Assembly: GCA_018056145.1 (NCBI GenBank)
Contig: JAGPGE010000078.1
Span: 1 to 12,662, forward strand
Length of the DNA stretch: 12,662 bases
Direction: 5' to 3'
Source: Armatimonadota bacterium
Lineage (GTDB): Bacteria; Armatimonadota; Zipacnadia; Zipacnadales; JABUFB01
Numbering within the stretch: the stretch's first letter is position 1; every line of letters begins with the position of its first letter. The notes below the pieces were generated by a model that worked only from the letters and a program-made list of their open reading frames with translations, was not told the DNA's origin and did no database searches. Shown piece after piece: positions 8,020 through 12,662 of this stretch. Made by a program: the position numbers and the translations under genes.

Positions 8020-8056
8020 GTGCGCGGCGACCGCAGGCGGTCGCTATCCAGCGCAC
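8020..8056. repeat. Palindromic intergenic element, copy 2 (inverted relative to copy 1)
   Basis: GCGACCGC (8027-8034) and GCGGTCGC (8037-8044) are separated by AG, so the 18-bp core is the exact reverse complement of the one at 3115-3132. Outer arms GTGCGC (8020-8025) and GCGCAC (8051-8056) pair around it with an internal loop (one G on the left, TATCCA on the right). The outer arms differ from copy 1 yet still pair, which suggests selection for hairpin structure. It lies 73 nt after the gltX stop and 52 nt before the thiC promoter, and could insulate the two units. Confidence 0.7.
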
Positions 8057-8108
8057 GGGGCCCCACGGAGCGCGAAGAACGTCACGGGGCACGTACGTTG
8101 GCGAGCAC

Positions 8109-8137
8109 TTGCCCTATGACTGGCGGGAATCTATAAT
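8109..8137 (+). promoter_or_regulatory. Sigma-70-type promoter for thiC
   Basis: A perfect -10 box TATAAT (8132-8137) lies 17 nt after TTGCCC (8109-8114), which matches TTGACA at four of six positions. The spacing is optimal, and an AT-rich -10 box stands out in this GC-rich DNA. Transcription should start near 8144, giving a leader of roughly 240 nt that contains the whole riboswitch and its terminator. Confidence 0.8.
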
Positions 8138-8168
8138 ATTAGTCTGTTCTGGCGGAATGTGGAGATTG

Positions 8169-8185
8169 GGCGGCAGGATACCGCC
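8169..8185 (+). other. Small leader hairpin before the riboswitch
   Basis: GGCGG (8169-8173) pairs with CCGCC (8181-8185) around a 7-nt loop, in the leader between the inferred transcription start and the aptamer. It has no T-run. It may only separate the aptamer from upstream RNA. Confidence 0.4.
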
Positions 8186-8190
8186 GACTT

Positions 8191-8280
8191 GTCGCTGGGG
8201 GAGCCGACGGCTGCTGAGAAAGTGGCTTGGCCACTGACCCCAACGACCTGACCCGGGTAATGCCGGCGCAGGGAAGCGAC
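8191..8280 (+). promoter_or_regulatory. TPP riboswitch (THI element) aptamer
   Basis: Thiamin pyrophosphate-sensing RNA upstream of thiC. All canonical helices can be traced: P1 GTCGCT (8191-8196) with AGCGAC (8275-8280); P2 GGGG (8197-8200) with CCCC (8238-8241); P3 AGCC (8202-8205) with GGCT (8209-8212); the conserved CTGAGA (8214-8219); an optional P3a hairpin GTGGC-TTG-GCCAC (8222-8234); P4 CCTG (8247-8250) with CAGG (8269-8272); P5 CCGG (8253-8256) with CCGG (8263-8266). The conserved GTAATGCC segment and the GCGCAGGGAAG 3' end are present. P1 closes only in the ligand-bound form, and its 3' strand is also part of the antiterminator listed separately. Confidence 0.96.
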
Positions 8281-8346
8281 CACCGGGTGACCGTGGCGAT
8301 GCGGCCATTGCCCGCCAGCCAAGTTGCTTGGCCGGCGGTTTGCTTC
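8273..8346 (+). promoter_or_regulatory. Antiterminator pairing of the thiC leader
   Basis: The segment 8273-8286, which contains the 3' strand of P1, can pair with 8332-8346, the 3' arm of the terminator and the start of its T-rich tail. GAAGC (8273-8277) pairs with GCTTC (8342-8346). A8279-C8281 pair with G8337-T8339, and CCGG (8283-8286) pairs with CCGG (8332-8335), with one A-C mismatch and a short bulge between. This pairing excludes both P1 and the terminator. Without TPP it should let transcription through; with TPP, P1 captures the strand and the terminator forms. This is read from complementarity alone. Confidence 0.65.
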
Positions 8347-8349
8347 TTT
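8312..8349 (+). terminator. Riboswitch-controlled intrinsic terminator before thiC
   Basis: CCGCC-A-GCCAAG (8312-8323) pairs with CTTGGC-C-GGCGG (8327-8338) around a TTG loop, with one A-C mismatch, and is followed by TTTGCTTCTTT (8339-8349). The strong stem and T-rich tail fit Rho-independent termination. It lies between the aptamer and the thiC start, so termination here prevents thiC transcription. Confidence 0.88.
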
Positions 8350-8367
8350 CGCGCCTGCCCGGAATAC

Positions 8368-8372
8368 GGAGG
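8368..8372 (+). promoter_or_regulatory. Ribosome-binding site fixing the thiC start
   Basis: GGAGG lies 9 nt before the ATG at 8382. This favours 8382 over the in-frame TTG at 8328, which falls inside the terminator stem and cannot sensibly be the start. Confidence 0.85.
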
Positions 8373-8381
8373 CGCACTGGC

Positions 8382-9707
8382 ATGCAGGACCCATTGAGCG
8401 TGAGCGGGGCGGCGCTCGCCACTGGCGGGAACCCGGAACTTGCGGACTGGCAGAGCGTGCCGGCGGGTGTCATCGCCCGCGTGGCTCGAGATGAGCACGT
8501 GTCCGAGGAGTTCATCCGCGCCGGACTGCGGGCCGGGAACATCATCGTCATGGGCGATGAGACCGGGCGCACGAGACCGGTGGGCATCGGCACGGGACTG
8601 CGGACGAAGATCAACGCGAACCTGGGGACCTCCGAAGACTACCCCAGTCTCGACGACGAACTGCGCAAGCTGGAAGTGGCGGTCCATACCGGCGCTGACG
8701 CCGTCATGGACCTGAGCACCGGCGGAGACATCGACGGCATCCGCCGGGCAATCCGCCGCGAGTGTCCGGTGGCGCTGGGCACGGTCCCGATCTATCAGGC
8801 AGCGGCCGAGGCCGACGAGAAGTTCGGGTCATTCAACGGGATGACCGGCGACCTGCTGCTGGACGTGATCGAGCGCCACGCCGCCGATGGGGTGGATTTT
8901 CAGACGCTGCATTGCGGGGTCACCCGCGCGACAGTAGCGGCGCTCGAGAGCCAGCCGCGGCTCATGGGAATCGTCAGCCGCGGGGGAAGTCTCCTGGCGC
9001 GCTGGATGAAAGCGACCGGGCAGGAGAACCCGCTGTACGAGCGATACGATGAGCTTCTGGCCATTCTGAAGCGCTACAATGTGCTGGTGAGCCTGGGCGA
9101 CGGACTGCGCCCCGGCGCTCTCCAAGACGCCTCGGACCGGGGGCAGATCGCCGAGACCATCGTACTGGGCGAACTGGTGGCGCGGGCACGCGAGGCCGGT
9201 GTACAGGCCTTCGTCGAGGGCCCGGGACACATGCCGATGGACCAGATCGCCGGAAATGTCATGCTGCAGAAGCGCCTGTGCCACGGGGCTCCCTTCTATG
9301 TGCTCGGGCCGCTCGTTACAGACGTTGCGCCCGGCTATGATCACATCACAGGGGCGATCGGGGGGGCAATCTGCGCCGCCGCCGGCGCGGATTTCCTGTG
9401 CTACGTGACCCCCGCGGAGCACCTGGGGCTGCCCACTCCGCAGGATGTGCTCGACGGGGTGATGGCCTCGCGCATCGCGGCCCACGCCGCGGACATCGTC
9501 AAGGGCGTGCCCGGCGCGCGCGACTGGGACGAGCGCATGAGCCGGGCGCGCAGGGAGTTCGACTGGGAGACGATGGCCGAGACCGCCCTGGACCCGGGCC
9601 GTGTGCGCACGGTGCGCGGGGAGCGAGGCACGCGTGACCCCGAGGCCTGCTCGATGTGCGGCAGGTTCTGCTCCATGAAGGTCACCTCGGCCCTGAGCAG
9701 GGACTGA
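8382..9707 (+). CDS. thiC: Phosphomethylpyrimidine synthase ThiC
   Basis: Radical-SAM enzyme that rearranges aminoimidazole ribotide to hydroxymethylpyrimidine phosphate, the pyrimidine half of thiamin. The 441 residues match the short ThiC form; E. coli has 631 with an N-terminal extension. Family blocks are intact: GNIIVMGDE, KINANLGTS, DAVMDLSTGGDI, QTLHCGVT, SRGGSLLARWM, EGPGHMPMDQI, LGPLVTDVAPGYDHITGAIG, and FLCYVTPAEHLGLP with conserved His and Glu. The C-terminal cluster-binding motif reads CSMCGRFC, i.e. CX2CX3C, one residue shorter than the CX2CX4C of the E. coli type. The start at 8382 is set by GGAGG and by the terminator that occupies the longer frame. Expression should fall when TPP is plentiful, through the upstream riboswitch. 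The gene stands alone, with no other thi gene in the window. Confidence 0.97.
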   Translation: MQDPLSVSGAALATGGNPELADWQSVPAGVIARVARDEHVSEEFIRAGLRAGNIIVMGDETGRTRPVGIGTGLRTKINANLGTSEDYPSLDDELRKLEVAVHTGADAVMDLSTGGDIDGIRRAIRRECPVALGTVPIYQAAAEADEKFGSFNGMTGDLLLDVIERHAADGVDFQTLHCGVTRATVAALESQPRLMGIVSRGGSLLARWMKATGQENPLYERYDELLAILKRYNVLVSLGDGLRPGALQDASDRGQIAETIVLGELVARAREAGVQAFVEGPGHMPMDQIAGNVMLQKRLCHGAPFYVLGPLVTDVAPGYDHITGAIGGAICAAAGADFLCYVTPAEHLGLPTPQDVLDGVMASRIAAHAADIVKGVPGARDWDERMSRARREFDWETMAETALDPGRVRTVRGERGTRDPEACSMCGRFCSMKVTSALSRD

Positions 9708-9710
9708 CTG

Positions 9711-9738
9711 CGTCCCGGAACACAACCGTCCGGGGACG
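9711..9738 (+). terminator. Hairpin directly after thiC
   Basis: CGTCCCGGA (9711-9719) pairs with TCCGGGGACG (9729-9738) with one bulged G and a 9-nt loop, starting 3 nt after the thiC stop. The following bases are CGTTGCATTG with no run of T, so it may protect the RNA 3' end or pause polymerase, and it is only a tentative terminator. Confidence 0.4.
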
Positions 9739-9753
9739 CGTTGCATTGAGATA

Positions 9754-9779
9754 ACGCCGGCCCGTTTTCCCGCCGGCGT
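9754..9779 (+). terminator. Second hairpin in the thiC-foldase gap
   Basis: A perfect 8-bp stem, ACGCCGGC (9754-9761) with GCCGGCGT (9772-9779), has a 10-nt loop that contains TTTT. No T-run follows the stem. It lies 92 nt before the next start codon and is placed to end thiC transcription or to separate the units. Confidence 0.4.
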
Positions 9780-9870
9780 CAGTGCGCATGACAGTGGATC
9801 AATTGGACCGCGCGGCGTTCGCTGGCAGATCCGGGCGACGCGCCCCGTCCCGTGAGGAGAAAGCGCAGGC

Positions 9871-11532
9871 ATGTCGATCGTCAGGTTGCGTAAAGCGTTC
9901 CGCCGCAAAATGAAGATCGGTTTCGGTAAGGCGCGCGTTCAGATGAGTCCGATGGACCTGATCTTCTGGGCCATCGTGGCGATCTTTGTGGTCGGCGCCT
10001 ACTACACCTTCGGTGCCCCCTCCGGTGGAGGCGGCGGCGAAGGGGGCGGCCAGCAGGCCCGCAAGGTCACCCGCACAGTCGCTACGGTCAACGGGAAGGC
10101 AATCACCCGCAACGAGTTCGAGCAGCGGTACATCGCACAGATCTCGGACGTTCCCCAGGACCAGTTCCTGGCCAGCGACCGGTACGTGAAGACCAGCATC
10201 CTGGAGGGAATGGTCCAGCGGATCCTCATGCTGGATGCCGCCCGGAAGCGCGGAATCGAGGTCTCACGCCAGGATATCAACAACAAGATCAACGAGCTCG
10301 TCCAGGAGCGCGTGGACCAGCAATTCCCCAGCCGCAAGAGCATGGCCACGTTCCTGCGCAAGCGCCAGCAGACCCTGGACCAGTACAAGGCCGAGATGAA
10401 GAAGGAGCTGGCTGAAGACCCCGAGATGATCCGCGAGGCCGTGCTGTTCGAGCGCCTCGAGGAGAGCGTCAAGAACGAGGTCAAGGTCACCGACGAGGAT
10501 CTCAAGGAAGAGTACACCAAGGTCAAGGCGCGGCATATCCTGATCAAGCCCGATCAGCTGCGGATGTTGGACGAGGCCGCGAAGGGCGACAAGGGCAAGG
10601 ACGCCGCGAAGAAGAAAGATAAGCCGGACAAGGACTACGACGCCGAGGCAAAAAAGAAGGCCGAGGAGATTCTCGCGAAACTGAAGAAGGGTGAGGACTT
10701 CGCGAAGCTGGCGAAGGCGGAGTCCCACGATTTCGGAAGCGCCCAGCAGGGCGGAATGCTCCAGTCCACGCGGCCGCCTGCTCCCGGGCAGGATGCCGCG
10801 GCTCCCGACCCGTATTTCGGGCGCGGCGAGATGGTACCCGAGTTCGAGGAAGCCGCTTTCAAACTCAAGCCCAACGAGTTCAGTGAACCTGTGAAGTCGC
10901 AGTTCGGTTACCACATCATCCAGACCCTGGACAAGAAGGTGGCCTACCCCGAGGACTTCGAGAAGAAGAAGGACGAGTACCGCACCCAGCTTCTCGAGAA
11001 GAAAAAGGACGAGCACTGGCGCGAGTTCGTGGAGAAGCAGCGCGAAGCGGCGAATATCGAGATCCAGGATCCGGAACTCGCCGCCTACAAAGCGCTGGAA
11101 GAGGATAAGAAGACCGAAGGCATCCAGCTTCTGGCCAGCGCGGTCGAGGCCGACCCGACCAACGTTGGCGCAAAGTACCAGCTCGCGAACCTGATGAAGG
11201 AAGCCGGCGAGAAGAGCAAGGCCATCGACCTTCTCAAGCAACTGGCGCAGTCTGAGCGCTCCTCCAGCAACCCGCAGGTCCACATGGACCTGGCACTGCT
11301 GCTGCTCGAGGAGAAGCTCACAGACGAGGCCATCGACGAGCTGAAAGCGGCGTCTGACTGGGCGCAGTCCTACGACTACCAAAGCATGTTCATCCACCAG
11401 CAGGCGATGGAGAAGTTCAGGGAGCTCAAGAAGCCCGACCTGGCCGCCGCCGAGCAGGAGTGGATCGACGAGTTCACCAAGTTCCAGCAGGAGCAACAGC
11501 AGCAGCAGATGCCGATCATGCCAATGCAGTAA
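9871..11532 (+). CDS. Membrane-anchored parvulin-type peptidyl-prolyl isomerase with TPR tail
   Basis: Extracytoplasmic foldase of the SurA/PrsA/PpiD group (553 residues). The N-terminus is very basic (RLRKAFRRKMK), followed by one membrane helix at about 29-49 (LIFWAIVAIFVVGAYYTF), so it is anchored with the bulk outside the cytoplasm. After a Gly-rich linker (51-62), a SurA-N-like chaperone region (about 66-215) starts with VATVNGKAITRNEFEQRY. The parvulin domain runs from VKARHILIK (H222) to FGYHIIQ (H348), about 135 residues against the usual 90-100. Two inserts explain the excess: a Lys/Asp-rich one near 233-255 and a Pro/Ala-rich one near 300-316. Residues about 417-505 look like TPR helices (GIQLLASAVEADPTNVGAKY), and the C-terminus is Gln-rich. 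The ATG at 9871 follows AGGAG by 11 nt. The gene appears monocistronic, flanked by hairpins. Which of SurA, PrsA or PpiD is the true counterpart is uncertain. Confidence 0.88.
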   Translation: MSIVRLRKAFRRKMKIGFGKARVQMSPMDLIFWAIVAIFVVGAYYTFGAPSGGGGGEGGGQQARKVTRTVATVNGKAITRNEFEQRYIAQISDVPQDQFLASDRYVKTSILEGMVQRILMLDAARKRGIEVSRQDINNKINELVQERVDQQFPSRKSMATFLRKRQQTLDQYKAEMKKELAEDPEMIREAVLFERLEESVKNEVKVTDEDLKEEYTKVKARHILIKPDQLRMLDEAAKGDKGKDAAKKKDKPDKDYDAEAKKKAEEILAKLKKGEDFAKLAKAESHDFGSAQQGGMLQSTRPPAPGQDAAAPDPYFGRGEMVPEFEEAAFKLKPNEFSEPVKSQFGYHIIQTLDKKVAYPEDFEKKKDEYRTQLLEKKKDEHWREFVEKQREAANIEIQDPELAAYKALEEDKKTEGIQLLASAVEADPTNVGAKYQLANLMKEAGEKSKAIDLLKQLAQSERSSSNPQVHMDLALLLLEEKLTDEAIDELKAASDWAQSYDYQSMFIHQQAMEKFRELKKPDLAAAEQEWIDEFTKFQQEQQQQQMPIMPMQ

Positions 11533-11551
11533 GCAGCCCGGCAATGGTTAC

Positions 11552-11586
11552 GCGGCCCGGCCAGCCAATCAGGCGAGCCGGGCCGC
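11552..11586 (+). terminator. GC-rich hairpin after the foldase gene
   Basis: A perfect 10-bp stem, GCGGCCCGGC (11552-11561) with GCCGGGCCGC (11577-11586), has a 15-nt loop. It starts 19 nt after the foldase stop and ends 5 nt before the ribosome-binding site of the next gene. It lacks a T-run. It could end foldase transcription, or act as a stabilising or attenuating structure in front of the NAD genes. Confidence 0.5.
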
Positions 11587-11591
11587 AGATT

Positions 11592-11599
11592 GAAGAAGG
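11592..11599 (+). promoter_or_regulatory. Ribosome-binding site fixing the glutaminase start
   Basis: GAAGAAGG ends 8 nt before the ATG at 11608. An in-frame TTG at 11590 overlaps this site and so cannot be the start, which makes the protein 287 residues. Confidence 0.8.
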
Positions 11600-11607
11600 C
11601 AGATTCC

Positions 11608-12471
11608 ATGCGCCTGACCGACCGCATCCGGGTCCGACTCGTCCAGATGGCTCCCCGCCTGGGTGACCTCGAAGCCAATATGAGGAGCCATGTCTCGGCC
11701 ACGCGCCGCGCCATTGAGGACGGCGTGGACCTCCTCGTCTTCCCCGAGCTGTCGCTCACCGGGTACTACCTGCGCGACCTGACCAGCGACATTGCCCTCA
11801 CCACCCAGGCCCGCGAACTGCGCGAGCTCTCCGAGCTGAGCCAGAGCATCGCACTCGTCGCCGGGATGGTCGAGGAATCTCCGCGCTTCGGCCTGTTCGC
11901 ATCAGCCCTGTACTACGAGCGCGGGCGCCTAGCCCATGTGCATCGCAAGGTCTACCTGCCCACCTACGGAATGTTCGACGAAGGCAGATACCTGTCTCCC
12001 GGGAACACCGTGCGCGCCTTCGACAGCCGTTTCGGCAAGGCCGGCATCCTCATCTGCGAAGACGTCTGGCACCCCATGCTGCCCTTCATCCTGGCGCAGG
12101 AGGGCATCATGTACCTCGTGGTCACCGCGAATTCCCCCACGCGCGGACCGCGACCCGAAGGCCTCGTGATCCGCCGCGTGTACGAGGAAATGCTCGCCAC
12201 GTACGCCCGCCTGTTCCAGGTCTACATCTGCTTCTGCAACCGCGTCGGCTACGAAGACGGCGTCAACTTCTGGGGCGGCAGCTTCGTCGTGAGCCCAGGA
12301 GGAGACATCATCGCCCGAGGACCGAAGCTTGAAGCCGCTGAGGTGGACGCGGAGATCGTGCCCGGCGAGGTGCGCCGCGAGCGCATGAGAACCCCGCTGG
12401 TCGGGCAGGAGAACCTGGACCTCGCATTGCGCGAACTGAGGAGGATCGCCGATGACCGGCCTGGACATTGA
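11608..12471 (+). CDS. Nitrilase-fold glutaminase subunit of split NAD synthetase
   Basis: Carbon-nitrogen hydrolase of 287 residues that should release ammonia from glutamine for NAD synthesis. The Glu-Lys-Cys catalytic triad is complete: E47 in FPELSLTGY, K114 in HRKVYLPTYGMFDEGRY and C150 in ILICEDVWHP; the accessory glutamate E125 is also present. HRKVYLPTYG and ICEDVW are close to the glutaminase domain of glutamine-dependent NAD synthetases, more than to generic nitrilases. In most such enzymes this domain is fused to the synthetase in one long chain. Here the frame stops at 12471, and the synthetase begins at 12452 in another frame, overlapping by 20 nt. A separate amidase acting on another substrate is possible, but the overlap with nadE makes a subunit role much more likely. 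Confidence 0.88.
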   Translation: MRLTDRIRVRLVQMAPRLGDLEANMRSHVSATRRAIEDGVDLLVFPELSLTGYYLRDLTSDIALTTQARELRELSELSQSIALVAGMVEESPRFGLFASALYYERGRLAHVHRKVYLPTYGMFDEGRYLSPGNTVRAFDSRFGKAGILICEDVWHPMLPFILAQEGIMYLVVTANSPTRGPRPEGLVIRRVYEEMLATYARLFQVYICFCNRVGYEDGVNFWGGSFVVSPGGDIIARGPKLEAAEVDAEIVPGEVRRERMRTPLVGQENLDLALRELRRIADDRPGH

Positions 12472-12662
12472 TTGCGCGCTGGTCGCAGACATCCTCACAG
12501 GATTCGTCCGGGATGAGATCACCAAGTTCGGTTTCGAGCGTGGCGTCCTGGGCATGTCGGGCGGCATCGACTCGACACTCTCCGCCTACATCGCAACGCG
12601 CGCACTGGGCAGCGATAACGTTCTGGGCATTATCATGCCGTACAAGACCAGCAGCCCTGACA
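12452..12662 (+). CDS. nadE: NAD synthetase, 3' end outside window
   Basis: ATP-pyrophosphatase that adenylates deamido-NAD and converts it to NAD with ammonia. Only the first 70 residues are visible. The nucleotide-binding P-loop SGGIDS is at 36-41, preceded by GVLGM and followed by ALGSDNVLGIIMPYKTSS, all typical of NadE. A strong AGGAGG (12439-12444) lies 7 nt before the ATG, inside the glutaminase gene, so the two are translated together. The chain starts just before the synthetase domain and has no glutaminase part, which confirms the split arrangement in this window. Confidence 0.93.
   Translation, partial: MTGLDIDCALVADILTGFVRDEITKFGFERGVLGMSGGIDSTLSAYIATRALGSDNVLGIIMPYKTSSPD

Larger units (their letters stand above)
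7947..8381. other. 435-bp gltX-thiC intergenic region
   Basis: This region has no convincing gene; an 88-codon open frame at 7971 runs across the promoter and riboswitch and is rejected. The first 70 bp show nothing I can name apart from a CCTTCGC run (7974-7980) that also occurs, inverted, beside the other palindrome copy. Then come, in order: the palindromic element, a promoter, a leader hairpin, the TPP riboswitch, an antiterminator/terminator, and the thiC ribosome-binding site. No intrinsic terminator with a T-run is seen directly after gltX. Confidence 0.8.

Noticed and set aside
7971..8237. 88-codon open frame between gltX and thiC
   Set aside because: It crosses the palindrome, the promoter and much of the aptamer, so it is not a plausible gene.
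8328..8381. Earlier TTG start for thiC
   Set aside because: The codon is inside the terminator stem of the riboswitch, and a good GGAGG supports 8382.
9803..9831. Possible promoter for the foldase gene (TTGGAC, 17 nt, CAGATC)
   Set aside because: The -10 match is poor, and such matches are expected by chance; the foldase promoter is not identified.
8829..9908. Open frame of 359 codons on the - strand
   Set aside because: It is antisense to thiC and extends over the thiC 3' hairpins and the foldase start, with no recognisable domain.
10264..11544. Open frame of 426 codons on the - strand
   Set aside because: It is a shadow of the foldase gene. The Leu-rich, repetitive translation is what reversed Glu/Lys/Gln codons give, and no start signal or domain is seen.
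1..12662. Defence island, CRISPR array, prophage or transposon
   Set aside because: Apart from one solitary methyltransferase there are no nucleases, cas genes, spacer arrays, integrases or terminal repeats; the genes are housekeeping in type.

Overview
The window is GC-rich bacterial chromosome, densely coded, with every recognised gene on the + strand. The genes are mostly housekeeping: chromosome segregation, ribosome modification, tRNA charging, thiamin and NAD synthesis, and protein folding. There are no transposases, phage genes, tRNAs, rRNAs or CRISPR arrays. The ftsK-rimO neighbourhood, the short ThiC and the membrane-anchored parvulin foldase would fit a Terrabacteria-like or poorly cultured phylum such as Armatimonadota. 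That placement is a guess from gene style, not a measured result.

Layout. Positions 1-1998 hold the 3' part of an FtsK/SpoIIIE DNA translocase, closed by a strong intrinsic terminator (2034-2061). Positions 2106-3026 encode a solitary amino-type DNA methyltransferase with no restriction enzyme beside it. A short gap carries a palindromic element (3109-3140). Next comes a tight three-gene operon: rimO (3225-4598), an unrecognised 614-residue protein that looks like a string of winged-helix modules (4603-6447), and gltX (6447-7946). The 435-bp gap after gltX holds a second, inverted copy of the same 18-bp palindrome (8020-8056). It then holds a complete thiamin control region: a near-consensus promoter (8109-8137), a TPP riboswitch (8191-8280), an antiterminator/terminator pair (8273-8349) and a ribosome-binding site for thiC (8382-9707). 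Two hairpins follow thiC. A membrane-anchored parvulin-type foldase with a TPR tail is at 9871-11532. After a 10-bp GC-rich hairpin, the window ends in NAD synthetase split into two overlapping genes: a nitrilase-type glutaminase (11608-12471) and the start of the ATP-pyrophosphatase subunit nadE (12452 to the window edge).

How the parts work together. RimO (ribosomal protein S12 methylthiolation) and GltX (Glu-tRNA charging) are both translation functions, and the unknown protein between them is translationally coupled to gltX. ThiC is expected to be shut off by TPP through transcription termination, and each alternative RNA pairing can be read from the sequence. The two NAD genes should form a glutamine-dependent NAD synthetase complex. 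The most novel items are the multi-winged-helix protein, the paired inverted copies of the palindrome, the split NAD synthetase and the foldase architecture.
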